Shown piece after piece: positions 34,451 through 43,097 of a stretch of DNA of 64,000 bases. Source of the DNA: an uncultured Clostridia bacterium (GTDB taxonomy: Bacteria > Bacillota > Clostridia > TANB77 > CAG-465). The DNA is taken from positions 126,483 to 190,482 of the forward strand of contig CALXEQ010000001.1 in NCBI GenBank assembly GCA_944387375.1. The letters are read 5' to 3'. The notes beneath the pieces were generated by a model, which ran no database searches, was not told where the DNA came from, and saw nothing but the letters and a program-made list of their open reading frames with translations. Within the stretch, counting starts at the first letter, position 1. Each line of letters opens with the position of its first letter. The translations under genes were made by a program, and so were the position numbers.

Positions 34451-35056
34451 ATGGAAAATAAAGATTATACTAAGATGAAAACTCCACTTCAATATCAAAT
34501 AACAGAATATGATTGTGGTCAAGCAACAGTATTGAATGCTATTAGATATTTATTTAATAGAGGAGAAATACCTCCAATTATAATAAAATATATTACTCAA
34601 TATACTTTAGATACAATAGGAGAAAATGGTCAGATAGGTATGTGTGGAACTTCTCCTTATGCAATGGATTATTTGTCTAATTGGATAAATAAAAGTGAAT
34701 TTTTATCAAGATTAGGTTTGCATGCTACTGTTTTGTATAAAAGTGAAGTTGATATAAATAATGAAAAGTTAAATTATTACATGGATTTGGGGGGAGTTGC
34801 AATCTTTAGAGTTTGGTCAGAGTGTGAACACTATGTATTATGTACAGGAATAGATAAAGAAAATGTATATATTTTTGATCCATACTATTTAGATGACTAT
34901 GATTATGATGACGATAAAGATTGTATAGTAGTTCCAAATAAACCTTTTAAATATAATAGAATAGTAAGAAAAAAGAGATTTAATTCTAATACAAAAGAAG
35001 ATTTTTCTTTTGTAAAAGATGATGAAAGAAGAATACTTATTTTATATAGAAAATAA
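34451..35056 (+). CDS. C39-like papain-fold cysteine peptidase
   Basis: A 201-residue cytoplasmic protein with papain-fold landmarks in order: Q17 and C22 in Q-I-T-E-Y-D-C-G-Q-A (oxyanion Gln and nucleophile Cys), H in C-E-H-Y-V-L-C-T-G (about 132), and D in I-F-D-P-Y-Y (about 149). This is the C39/C70-like arrangement of bacteriocin-leader peptidases and of stand-alone YvpB-like proteins. No transporter domain or bacteriocin precursor is visible. It is translated from an AAGGAGAAA site, 9 bases behind an unknown protein that is a candidate substrate or regulator. A transglutaminase-like role is less likely. Confidence 0.7.
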   Translation: MENKDYTKMKTPLQYQITEYDCGQATVLNAIRYLFNRGEIPPIIIKYITQYTLDTIGENGQIGMCGTSPYAMDYLSNWINKSEFLSRLGLHATVLYKSEVDINNEKLNYYMDLGGVAIFRVWSECEHYVLCTGIDKENVYIFDPYYLDDYDYDDDKDCIVVPNKPFKYNRIVRKKRFNSNTKEDFSFVKDDERRILILYRK

Positions 35057-35140
35057 AATATTTTGTTGGATAGTTTATGGAAAAGGTAGTGTCAAAAACG
35101 TAAAATAATAATTTTTTATAAATTGTATATATGAACAATT

Positions 35141-35174
35141 AAAAAGGATACTAATTAAAACTAGTATCCTTTTT
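35141..35174. terminator. bidirectional terminator
   Basis: A perfect 13-bp inverted repeat, AAAAAGGATACTA with TAGTATCCTTTTT, lies between convergent genes. It serves the minus-strand gene at 35176 and probably the peptidase gene. Confidence 0.9.
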
Positions 35175-35175
35175 A

Positions 35176-35655
35176 CTATTCTATAACATGTTCTTTTAAA
35201 TCTAGTTCTTTGTATGTTATTTTATTATTTTTCTTATCTATACCAAGTTTGTAGTGATATGTAGATTTATCTACCATATCTTTATTATCAAGAGTAATAG
35301 ATAGGGTTAATGTATCAATATTAAAAGATGTACTTATGGTATAGTCTTTTAAGTCTTCTTCTGTTGAATAAGAATTTAAAATATTTTCAAGCTCTTCATG
35401 ATTTTCATAGTTATAATTTGTATATGTAATAAAATTTGTATAATATGAATCAGCTGCATATACATTTGCTACACCAGAATTTGTATTTTTAGATATGAAA
35501 TCTGGATATATTTCTTTTAAGAAAGCAACTTGCCTATTATCATCAGATAAAAAACTTAATTTACTATTTTTATTAGATAAGAAAACTATAAATATGACTG
35601 CAGCTAGTATTATAATACTAAGTATTATTATTAGGAAACTTCTTTTTTTACCCAT
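35176..35655 (-). CDS. membrane-anchored extracytoplasmic protein, unknown
   Basis: A 159-residue protein with a basic start (MGKKR), one hydrophobic helix (about 6-27) and a soluble extracellular domain. No lipobox is seen; the helix is more likely an uncleaved anchor. The external part is rich in Tyr, Asn and Thr and has a predicted cystatin-like helix-then-sheet pattern, but I recognise no family. It is a single-gene unit on the minus strand with a GGGGGAAT site. Confidence 0.55.
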   Translation of the reverse strand: MGKKRSFLIIILSIIILAAVIFIVFLSNKNSKLSFLSDDNRQVAFLKEIYPDFISKNTNSGVANVYAADSYYTNFITYTNYNYENHEELENILNSYSTEEDLKDYTISTSFNIDTLTLSITLDNKDMVDKSTYHYKLGIDKKNNKITYKELDLKEHVIE

Positions 35656-35786
35656 AACTATTCCCCCATATCAAAATTATAGCATACACAAAAATTATTA
35701 ACAATATATTTTATAGCATATTTTTTATTATTTTATCTTTTATTTTATGTAGATATATAGTATAATTGCAAAGAAGAGGTGTAAAT

Positions 35787-37040
35787 ATGGAAGATATTAC
35801 AAAAAAAGCAAGCTATTGTCTAAGCTGTAAAAGTAAAAATTGCATGAAAGGATGTCCTTTATCTAATGATATAACACAGGCAATAAGCTATGTTAAAAAT
35901 TGTGATTATGAAAATGCATATAAAGAGTTTTTAAACACAACAGTACTTTCTTCAATATGTGGTAGAATATGTCCACATAGCAAACAATGTCAGGGAAGTT
36001 GTATAAGAGGAATAAAGGGAGAAAGTGTTTCTATAGGAGATATTGAAGTTTTTGTAGGAGATTATGGACTAGATAAAGATATAGATATAAATATGTTAAA
36101 TAATAACAAAGTTATAGATAAAAAAGTAGCTATAATAGGAAGTGGTCCTTGCGGCATTACATGTGCTGCAACACTTAAAAGATTTGGTGTAAAAAATGTT
36201 ACTATATTTGAAAAAAAAGATTATCTTGGAGGCTTGTTAGTTCATGGTATACCAGATTTTAGACTTTCTAAAGATATAGTAAGAAAAGTATATAATAAAA
36301 TATTAAGTCTTGGAATAGATGTAAAATATAATATGGAGCTAGGAAATAATATAACTTTGGAGGAATTGAGAAAAAAATATGATGCTATATTTATAGCAAT
36401 AGGAGCAAACATTTCATCTTATATGGGAATAGAAGGTGAAGATTTAGACGGTGTTTATGGTGGAAATGAGCTTTTAGAGTATAAAAAATATCCAGATTTT
36501 AAAGGAAAAAAAGTTGCTGTAATTGGCGGTGGAAATGTTGCAATGGATGTATCACGTACAGTAAAAAGACTTGGTGCAAAAGATGTATATGTAGTATATA
36601 GAAGAGCAAGAGAGCAAATGCCTGCTGAAAACAAGGAAATTGAAGAGGCAATGTCAGAAGGAATAGAATTTTTATTTTTAAATAATATAGTAAAAGTAAT
36701 AGGGAAAGAAAAAGTAGAAAAAATAGAATGTATAAAAACTAAATTAATATATGAAGAAGGAAAAAGACCTTATCCTGAAAATATAGAAGGATCAAATTAT
36801 ATAATGGATATGGACTACGTTATTATGGCAATTGGTTCTTGTCCTGAAACTGAAGTGTTAGACAAGCTTAATATAAAATTAAATAAATGGGATAGAATTG
36901 AAATAGATGAGAATTATAAAACAAGTATAGATAAAGTTTATGCTGCAGGAGATATTGCAGGCATAAAATCAACAGTTGCATATGCAAGTGCATCTGGTAG
37001 AGAAGCAGCTAAAAACATTTATGATTATTTAATAAAGTAA
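35787..37040 (+). CDS. GltD-like NAD(P)-dependent FAD/Fe-S oxidoreductase
   Basis: A 417-residue flavoprotein of the glutamate-synthase small-subunit family. The N-terminal Fe-S domain has C-L-S-C-x3-N-C-M-x2-C-P and then I-C-G-R-I-C-P-x5-C-x3-C, sites for two 4Fe-4S clusters. FAD binds at IGSGPCGITCAAT (about 122-134), and NADPH binds at IGGGNVAMDVSRT (about 246-258). The C-terminal AAGDI is the second FAD motif. No GltB large subunit is adjacent, so it may serve as a general electron-transfer (NfnB- or GltA-like) subunit. Start ATG 35787 follows GAAGAGGTG. Confidence 0.88.
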   Translation: MEDITKKASYCLSCKSKNCMKGCPLSNDITQAISYVKNCDYENAYKEFLNTTVLSSICGRICPHSKQCQGSCIRGIKGESVSIGDIEVFVGDYGLDKDIDINMLNNNKVIDKKVAIIGSGPCGITCAATLKRFGVKNVTIFEKKDYLGGLLVHGIPDFRLSKDIVRKVYNKILSLGIDVKYNMELGNNITLEELRKKYDAIFIAIGANISSYMGIEGEDLDGVYGGNELLEYKKYPDFKGKKVAVIGGGNVAMDVSRTVKRLGAKDVYVVYRRAREQMPAENKEIEEAMSEGIEFLFLNNIVKVIGKEKVEKIECIKTKLIYEEGKRPYPENIEGSNYIMDMDYVIMAIGSCPETEVLDKLNIKLNKWDRIEIDENYKTSIDKVYAAGDIAGIKSTVAYASASGREAAKNIYDYLIK

Positions 37041-37056
37041 ACTATAGGAGTAATAA

Positions 37057-37650
37057 ATGGATAAAAATTTAATATATAGTAAATTAACGACAAAAAAAAT
37101 AGGAAAAAATATAATACTATATGATATAATAGACTCAACACAAGATGAAATAAAACGTAAAAAAGATTTACAAGAGGGAACAGTAGTTATCTCAGAATTG
37201 CAAACTAAGGGAAAGGGAACACATGGAAGAGTTTGGTATACAGATGCTTTTGGAAAGAATATAGCATTTACTTTTGTATTATATCCATTTATAGATGTAA
37301 ATAAATTAGAAGGTATAACTATAGTTATAGCAAAGTGTATAATAAATACATTTAAAATATTATATAATATAGATTTACAAATTAAGTATCCAAATGACAT
37401 TGTATGTAATTCTAAAAAGATAGGTGGTATACTAACAGAAACTAGTGTTTTAAATGGTATTGTAAAAAAGCTATATATTGGAATAGGCATTAATATATTA
37501 CAAGAAAATTTTAATGAAAATATACAAAATATAGCATCTTCTATTAAAAAGGAATTTAATATAGTGTGTAAAAGAGAAGATATTATTTCAACATTTTTTA
37601 ATTTTTTTGAAAAAGAATACTTAAAGATTGTGAGGGAATTTAATGAATAG
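37057..37650 (+). CDS. birA: biotin-[acetyl-CoA-carboxylase] ligase, short form
   Basis: A 197-residue class I biotin protein ligase. It activates biotin with ATP and attaches it to AccB. Catalytic motifs are IIDSTQDE, KGKGTHGRVWY (the GRGRxGR equivalent, with a T-H variation), KYPNDIV and KIGGILTE. The DNA-binding N-terminus of bifunctional BirA is absent, so it is not a repressor. Its natural substrate AccB is encoded 5 kb downstream in the fab cluster. It overlaps the TetR gene by 8 bases. Confidence 0.9.
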   Translation: MDKNLIYSKLTTKKIGKNIILYDIIDSTQDEIKRKKDLQEGTVVISELQTKGKGTHGRVWYTDAFGKNIAFTFVLYPFIDVNKLEGITIVIAKCIINTFKILYNIDLQIKYPNDIVCNSKKIGGILTETSVLNGIVKKLYIGIGINILQENFNENIQNIASSIKKEFNIVCKREDIISTFFNFFEKEYLKIVREFNE

Positions 37651-38212
37651 AACAAAGCGAAAAATATTTGAAACTTCAATGGATCTATTTGCTAAAAAAG
37701 GATATGATTCGACAAGTATAGAAGAGATTACTTCTGTAGTTGGTATTGCTAAAGGTACATTATATTATCATTTTTCAAGTAAGGGCGAAATATTGGATTT
37801 TTTAATTGTGGAAGGATTAAAATTACTCGAACACAGTTTAGAAATAAAAACAAGAAACTTAGAAACAATTAAAGAAAAAATTGACGCAATACTTTTAGTG
37901 GAACTTAAAGTAGTAGACAAATATGAAAATCTAATAAGTTTAATTATGAAAGAGATCTGTGGAAATGAGGATAGAAATAAAAAATGTAGAGAAAGTGTGT
38001 ATAGTTGTGTTGATGTCATAGAGAAAATAATAAAAGAGTCTATTGTAAAAGGCGAGATAAAACAATGTAATACAAGAGAGATAGCATTTGAAATATTTGG
38101 AATAATTTGTTCAGGAATATTGATTAGATATGAAAATAATGGAAGTATAGATATAAATAAAATGGCTAACCAATATAGTCAAGCAATCTTAAAGGGAATA
38201 GAAATAATATAA
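37643..38212 (+). CDS. TetR-family regulator of the fatty-acid cluster (inferred)
   Basis: A 189-residue TetR protein. The N-terminal helix-turn-helix (residues 5-48) has TSMDLFAKKGYDSTSIEEI and then GIAKGTLYYHFSSK. The ligand domain is unspecific, with several cysteines. It overlaps birA by 8 bases and lies directly upstream of fabH; a 14-bp palindrome in the intervening promoter region is the obvious operator. Control of fatty-acid synthesis in response to acyl-CoA or acyl-ACP is therefore likely but inferred. The FapR or FabT regulators used by relatives are not seen here. Confidence 0.85.
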   Translation: MNRTKRKIFETSMDLFAKKGYDSTSIEEITSVVGIAKGTLYYHFSSKGEILDFLIVEGLKLLEHSLEIKTRNLETIKEKIDAILLVELKVVDKYENLISLIMKEICGNEDRNKKCRESVYSCVDVIEKIIKESIVKGEIKQCNTREIAFEIFGIICSGILIRYENNGSIDINKMANQYSQAILKGIEII

Positions 38213-38239
38213 ATAAAATAATATGTAAATTAGATATTA

Positions 38240-38275
38240 TAGAAAGTATTAAAAAATAATACTTTCTATTTTTTT
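38240..38275 (+). terminator. intrinsic terminator after the TetR gene
   Basis: The 12-bp stem TAGAAAGTATTA with TAATACTTTCTA encloses AAAAA and is followed by seven T. It separates the gltD-birA-tetR transcript from the fab operon. Confidence 0.9.
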
Positions 38276-38294
38276 GCATATTTTTTAGATTATA

Positions 38295-38308
38295 TGACTG
38301 ACCAGTCA
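38295..38308. promoter_or_regulatory. palindromic operator upstream of fabH
   Basis: TGACTG and CAGTCA are separated by AC, a 14-bp dyad of the kind bound by TetR proteins. It is just upstream of a probable -35 (TTAATG, 38311-38316) and -10 (TATAAA, 38335-38340), 57 bases before fabH. Confidence 0.78.
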
Positions 38309-38310
38309 GG

Positions 38311-38340
38311 TTAATGATTTTTTTTTAGATTTAGTATAAA
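38311..38340 (+). promoter_or_regulatory. probable fab operon promoter
   Basis: A weak -35 TTAATG is followed by 18 bp and TATAAA. It is positioned after the upstream terminator and before fabH. Confidence 0.5.
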
Positions 38341-38364
38341 TTAATTATAGTTGGAGGATGGAAT

Positions 38365-39285
38365 ATGAACTCAATTGAAATAGTAGCAACAGGAAAATAT
38401 GTACCATCAACTATAGTTTCTAATAATGAATTAGAGAAAAATAATAATTTAGATGATGGATACATATATAAAAGAACTGGAATTGAAAATAGACACTATA
38501 TAGAAAATGAAACATTAGAAGATATAGCAATACTTAGTGTAAAGGATATGCTAAGTAAAAATGATAATGTAAATATAGATAACATAGGTCTTATTATTAC
38601 AGCATCTACTACATTTGACAACATTATGCCTTCGCTATCATTTAGTATACAAAATTATTTTAATATTAAAGATTGCATGTGTTTAGATGTACTTGCAGGA
38701 TGTAGTGGATTTATAAATGCTTTAGATATAGCTCAAAAATATGTAAGCTCCTCACAAATAGAATATGCACTTATAGTTGGTGCAGAAGTGTTGTCTAAGA
38801 ATAATTATAAAAGTATAAATGATGAAATGCTATTTGGAGATGGTGCTGGATGTATATTGATAAAGTCATGTAAACAAGAAAAAATGTATTTTAGCTGTAT
38901 AGAAAGTATGGGAGAAAATAACAATATTTTAACATGTGATGATAAACATAATCTTTATATGGATGGAAAAAATGTATATAAATTTGCAACTACTAAAACG
39001 GTTGAAAATATAAATAGAATTTTAAAATTAGCTAATTTAAATTCACAAGATGTAGATTTTACAATACCACATCAATCTAATGTTAGAATTTTAGATAAAA
39101 TAGCAAGTAAAACAGGTGTTAAGATGTATTCTAATATAAGACAATATGCAAATACATTTTGTGCAAGTATTCCGATTGCTATTGATGATTTATTTTATTC
39201 AAATAAAATAAAATCTAAGGATAAAATTCTACTTTTAGGCTATGGTGGCGGTTTAAATTTAGGAAGTATTTTAATGGAGGTATAG
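38365..39285 (+). CDS. fabH: 3-oxoacyl-ACP synthase III
   Basis: A 306-residue KAS III that condenses acetyl-CoA (or a branched starter) with malonyl-ACP to begin fatty-acid synthesis. The catalytic triad is C113 in LAGCSGF, H236 in IPHQSN and N263 in YANTFCAS. The last motif differs from the usual N-T-S-A-A-S by carrying F-C-A-S, a mild substitution. It is somewhat shorter than the usual ~320. First gene of the operon, after GGAGGATGG, and separated from fabD by one base. Confidence 0.95.
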   Translation: MNSIEIVATGKYVPSTIVSNNELEKNNNLDDGYIYKRTGIENRHYIENETLEDIAILSVKDMLSKNDNVNIDNIGLIITASTTFDNIMPSLSFSIQNYFNIKDCMCLDVLAGCSGFINALDIAQKYVSSSQIEYALIVGAEVLSKNNYKSINDEMLFGDGAGCILIKSCKQEKMYFSCIESMGENNNILTCDDKHNLYMDGKNVYKFATTKTVENINRILKLANLNSQDVDFTIPHQSNVRILDKIASKTGVKMYSNIRQYANTFCASIPIAIDDLFYSNKIKSKDKILLLGYGGGLNLGSILMEV

Positions 39286-39286
39286 T

Positions 39287-40216
39287 ATGAAAATAGCTTT
39301 TTTATTTCCAGGACAAGGAACACAAGCTCCTGGAATGTGTAAGGACATTTATGATAAATATACTCAAGCACAAGAAGTATATAAAAAAGCAAGTGATATT
39401 ATAGGAGTAGATGTTGCTAAATTATGTTTTAGCTCAAGTGCAGAAGAATTAAATTTAACAGCAAATACACAAATTAGTATTTTAATTACATCACTTGCAA
39501 TATGTAAAGTATTAGAAAATTATGGAATAAAACCAGATATATGTACAGGGCTAAGTCTTGGTGAATATACAGCTCTAATAGAAGGTGGATATATAGGGTT
39601 TGATAATGGAGTAAAACTTGTTAAAAATCGTGGAGATATAATGCAAAGCTGTGATTTTGGTGATGAATATAAAATGGCAGCTGTAATTGGACTTGAAAGC
39701 TCAAAAATAGAAGAAATCTGTAAAAAAGTAGATGGATTTGTAGTACCTGCTAATTATAATTACTCTATGCAAACAGTTATATCAGGATATAAAGATAGTG
39801 TTTCAAAGGCAAGTGATTTATTAAAGCAAGCAGGTGCTAAAAGAGTAATAGAATTAAATACAGCAGGACCTTTTCATACAGAAAAATTAAAGGATGCTAG
39901 TGAAAAATTAAAAAATTATATTCATAATGAAGAATTTAAAAAAGGCGATATAGAGGTTTTAAAAAATATAGATGCTACACCATATAAAGAAGATGATGAT
40001 TTTAGAAGTATTTTATCAGCTCACATGATAAATCCAGTAAGAATGGATAAAATTATAGATAAACTAAATAATGAAAATGTAGACTTATATGTAGAAGTCG
40101 GACCAGGACATACACTTAGTGGGTTTGTAAAGAAACAGTTAAAAAATGCAAATGTTATAAATATAGATAGTGTAGAGGCTATAGAAAAATTAGTTGATTT
40201 AGTAAAGGAGAATTAG
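39287..40216 (+). CDS. fabD: malonyl-CoA:ACP transacylase
   Basis: A 309-residue malonyl transferase that moves malonyl from CoA to acyl carrier protein. The N-terminus FLFPGQGTQ supplies the oxyanion loop, the nucleophile is S90 in GLSLGEY, and the catalytic histidine is in GPFHTEKL (about 201). The C-terminal VEVGPGHTLSGFVKK is standard. The gene overlaps nothing but begins one base after fabH, with its ribosome site (GGAGG) inside the fabH end. Confidence 0.96.
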   Translation: MKIAFLFPGQGTQAPGMCKDIYDKYTQAQEVYKKASDIIGVDVAKLCFSSSAEELNLTANTQISILITSLAICKVLENYGIKPDICTGLSLGEYTALIEGGYIGFDNGVKLVKNRGDIMQSCDFGDEYKMAAVIGLESSKIEEICKKVDGFVVPANYNYSMQTVISGYKDSVSKASDLLKQAGAKRVIELNTAGPFHTEKLKDASEKLKNYIHNEEFKKGDIEVLKNIDATPYKEDDDFRSILSAHMINPVRMDKIIDKLNNENVDLYVEVGPGHTLSGFVKKQLKNANVINIDSVEAIEKLVDLVKEN

Positions 40217-40217
40217 T

Positions 40218-40958
40218 ATGGAAGAGAAAAAAGTGGCACTTATAACAGGTGGAACAAGAGGAATAGGAAGAGAAATAGCAAAGAAATTTGCTAAAGAAGG
40301 ATGTAATTTAGTTTTAAATTATGTATCGGATAATACAGATGTAGAAAAAATAAAATCTGAATTTAATGAATATGGTATAGATGTACTAGTGTTAAAAGCA
40401 GACGTATCAGTTTTTTCAGATTGTGAGAATTTGGTTAAAGAGGCTATAGCAAAATTTGGTAAAATAGACATATTAGTAAATAATGCTGGAATAACAAAAG
40501 ATACATTAATTGCTATGATGAAAGAAGATGCATTTGATAAGGTAATAGATGTAAATTTAAAAGGAACATTTAATGTTACAAAAAATGTAGTACCATATAT
40601 GATGAAAAAAAGAAATGGCAATATAATAAATATTTCATCAGTTGTAGGTGTTGTGGGAAATGCAGGACAATCAAATTATGCTGCGTCAAAAGCAGGAATA
40701 ATAGGATTTACAAAGTCTCTTGCTAAAGAGCTTGCTCCAAGAAATATAAGAGTAAATGCAGTAGCACCTGGATTTATTGATACAGATATGACAAGTGTAT
40801 TGTCAGATAAAGTAAAGGAAAATATAAATTTACAAATTCCTTTAAAAAGAATGGGAAAAGCAGAAGAAGTAGCAAATGTAGTATCATTTTTAGCAAATGA
40901 TGAAAGTTCATATATAACTGGCCAAGTAATAAATGTTGATGGCGGAATGGTAATGTAG
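40218..40958 (+). CDS. fabG: 3-oxoacyl-ACP reductase
   Basis: A 246-residue SDR that reduces 3-oxoacyl-ACP with NADPH. It shows TGGTRGIGRE (residues 10-19), NNAGIT (about 87-92), the catalytic S in ISSVVG, Y and K in NYAASKAG, and the C-terminal GQVINVDGG, all typical of FabG. It starts one base after fabD. It is distinct from the two accessory SDRs at 13.2 and 17.0 kb. Confidence 0.96.
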   Translation: MEEKKVALITGGTRGIGREIAKKFAKEGCNLVLNYVSDNTDVEKIKSEFNEYGIDVLVLKADVSVFSDCENLVKEAIAKFGKIDILVNNAGITKDTLIAMMKEDAFDKVIDVNLKGTFNVTKNVVPYMMKKRNGNIINISSVVGVVGNAGQSNYAASKAGIIGFTKSLAKELAPRNIRVNAVAPGFIDTDMTSVLSDKVKENINLQIPLKRMGKAEEVANVVSFLANDESSYITGQVINVDGGMVM

Positions 40959-40968
40959 GAGGATAAAA

Positions 40969-42204
40969 ATGGAAAGAAGAGTTGTAGTAACAGGTATGGG
41001 AGCAATAACTCCTATAGGTAATAATGTAGAAGAATTTTTTAATGGCTTAATTGAAGGAAAATGTGGAATAGATAATATTACATTATTTGATACAGAAAAA
41101 TTTAAAGTAAAGCTTGCTGCAGAAGTAAAGGAATATAATCCTGAAGAGCATTTTGATAGAAGATCTGCAAAAAGACTTGATAGATTTTCACAATTTGCAA
41201 TGATTGCAGCTAGAGAAGCAATAAAAGACAGTGGTATAACAAAAGAAAATACAAATATGGAAAGAGTAGGAATAGTAGTAAGTTCTGGAATAGGAGGACT
41301 TGGTACAATAGAGGAGCAAAATATAAATTTAAATCAAAAAGGACCAGATAGAGTATCTCCTATGTATATTCCTATGGCAATTTGTAATATGGCGGCTGGA
41401 AATATTGCTATAGATCTTGGAATTAGAGGAGAATCAGAATGTATTGTTACAGCATGTGCATCAGGTACTCATTCAATAGGAGAAGCGTTAAGACTTATTA
41501 GACATGGATATCAAGATGCTATGCTTTGTGGAGGATGCGAGGCATCAATTACTCCATCAGGAATTGCAGGATTTACAACTATAAAAGCATTGAATACAAC
41601 AGATGATAAAACTCGTGCAAGTATCCCTTTTGATAAAGAGCGTTCTGGATTTGTAATGGGAGAAGGTGCTGGTGTATTAGTACTTGAAGAGCTAGAACAT
41701 GCTAAAGCAAGAGGAGCAAAGATATATGCAGAAGTGGTAGGATATGGAGCATCATCTGATGCATATCATATAACATCTCCTGCACCAGAAGGTGAAGGTG
41801 GAAAAAGAGCAATGATAAATGCATTAAAAGATGCAAAAATAAATCCTGAAGATATAACATATATAAATGCTCATGGTACATCAACACCACTTAATGATAA
41901 ATGTGAAACACAAGCAATAAAAGGTGCTTTTTCTAATTGCTATGATAAATTATATGTAAGCTCTACAAAGGGACATACAGGACATTTACTTGGGGCTGCT
42001 GGAGCAATAGAAGCAATAGCTTGTGTAAAGGCAATAGAAAAATCAATAATACCGCCAACAATTGGATATAAGGTGAAAGATGAAGATTGTGATTTAAATA
42101 TAGTTCCAAATAAAGCATTAGAACATGAAATAAAATATGCTATGTCTAACTCACTTGGATTTGGTGGACATAATAGTACTATTATATTAAAAAAATATGA
42201 ATAG
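40969..42204 (+). CDS. fabF: 3-oxoacyl-ACP synthase II
   Basis: A 411-residue KAS II that elongates acyl-ACP with malonyl-ACP. The nucleophile is C163 in VTACASGTHS, and the two histidines are in NAHGTSTPLND and KGHTGHLLGAAG. The C-terminal NSLGFGGHN loop is intact. It sits 10 bases after fabG with an AGGAGGAT site. In most related clusters acpP lies just before fabF; it is missing here. Confidence 0.97.
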   Translation: MERRVVVTGMGAITPIGNNVEEFFNGLIEGKCGIDNITLFDTEKFKVKLAAEVKEYNPEEHFDRRSAKRLDRFSQFAMIAAREAIKDSGITKENTNMERVGIVVSSGIGGLGTIEEQNINLNQKGPDRVSPMYIPMAICNMAAGNIAIDLGIRGESECIVTACASGTHSIGEALRLIRHGYQDAMLCGGCEASITPSGIAGFTTIKALNTTDDKTRASIPFDKERSGFVMGEGAGVLVLEELEHAKARGAKIYAEVVGYGASSDAYHITSPAPEGEGGKRAMINALKDAKINPEDITYINAHGTSTPLNDKCETQAIKGAFSNCYDKLYVSSTKGHTGHLLGAAGAIEAIACVKAIEKSIIPPTIGYKVKDEDCDLNIVPNKALEHEIKYAMSNSLGFGGHNSTIILKKYE

Positions 42205-42216
42205 GAGGATATATAT

Positions 42217-42657
42217 ATGGAATATGAACAAATAAAAAAAATAATAAATGATATGAGTCAGTCTAGTTTAAGTAGTTTAAATATAGAATTTCCAGATGGA
42301 GTAAAAATTAATTTAACAAAAGATGTATCAAATAATATAGCATCACCTGTACTTCCAGTTGAAGTTCCAAGACCTCATGAAGAGTCAAAAAAGGAAAATG
42401 ATGAAAAAATAGAAGAGAAATCTGCAAATATCGTTAAATCTCCAATGGTTGGTACTTTTTATTTAAAGCCAGCTCCAGATAAAGAGGATTTTGTAAAAGT
42501 AGGAGATGTAGTAAAAAAAGGTCAAGTACTTTGCATAATTGAAGCAATGAAATTAATGAATGAAATAGAATCAGAATATGATGGTCAAATTGTTGAAATA
42601 TGTCAAAAAAATGAAGATATGGTGGATTATGGAAGACCATTATTTAAAATAAAATAG
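42217..42657 (+). CDS. accB: biotin carboxyl carrier protein of acetyl-CoA carboxylase
   Basis: A 146-residue BCCP. The biotinyl lysine is K112 in E-A-M-K-L-M-N-E, in the C-terminal biotinyl domain (about 72-146). A flexible acidic linker with Pro, Glu and Lys (about 42-70) separates it from an N-terminal helix-strand segment. AccC carboxylates the biotin, AccA-AccD then transfers the carboxyl to acetyl-CoA, and BirA (37057-37650) attaches the biotin. The ribosome site is AGGAGGAT. Confidence 0.96.
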   Translation: MEYEQIKKIINDMSQSSLSSLNIEFPDGVKINLTKDVSNNIASPVLPVEVPRPHEESKKENDEKIEEKSANIVKSPMVGTFYLKPAPDKEDFVKVGDVVKKGQVLCIIEAMKLMNEIESEYDGQIVEICQKNEDMVDYGRPLFKIK

Positions 42658-42666
42658 GAGGAAATT

Positions 42667-43089
42667 ATGTTAGATGTAAATGAAATTATGGAAATAATAC
42701 CACAAAGAGCTCCATTTTTAATGATAGATAAAGTTGAAAGCTATGAACCAGGAAAATATTGTATTGCATATAAAAATGTATGCATTAACGAGCCACATTT
42801 TCAAGGACATTTTCCAGGTCAACCAATTATGCCAGGAGTATTAATAATAGAAGCTTTAGCTCAGGCAGGAGCAGTAGCTATTTTATCTAAAGAAGAAAAT
42901 AAAGGAAAAAATGCCTTATTTGGTGGAGTGGATAAATTTAAATTTAAGAAGCAAGTTGTACCAGGTGATGTGTTAAGACTTGAAGTAAAAATTATAAAAG
43001 AAAAAGGACCGGTAGGAGTAGGAGAGGCTATAGCTTATGTAGGTGATAAAGTTGCTGCAAAAGGTGAACTTACTTTTGCTGTGGTGTAG
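42667..43089 (+). CDS. fabZ: 3-hydroxyacyl-ACP dehydratase
   Basis: A 140-residue hot-dog fold dehydratase that removes water from 3-hydroxyacyl-ACP. The catalytic pair is H48 in HFQGHFPG and E62 in [11 protein letters not shown], and the N-terminal [13 protein letters not shown] is typical. It follows accB by 9 bases, its GGAGG site abutting the accB stop. Confidence 0.96.
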   Translation: MLDVNEIMEIIPQRAPFLMIDKVESYEPGKYCIAYKNVCINEPHFQGHFPGQPIMPGVLIIEALAQAGAVAILSKEENKGKNALFGGVDKFKFKKQVVPGDVLRLEVKIIKEKGPVGVGEAIAYVGDKVAAKGELTFAVV

Positions 43090-43097
43090 GTGATATC

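Noticed and set aside
35090..35110. GTGTCAAAAACGT-like sequence that could be an insertion-sequence end
   Set aside because: No matching inverted end, target-site duplication or transposase fragment was found nearby.
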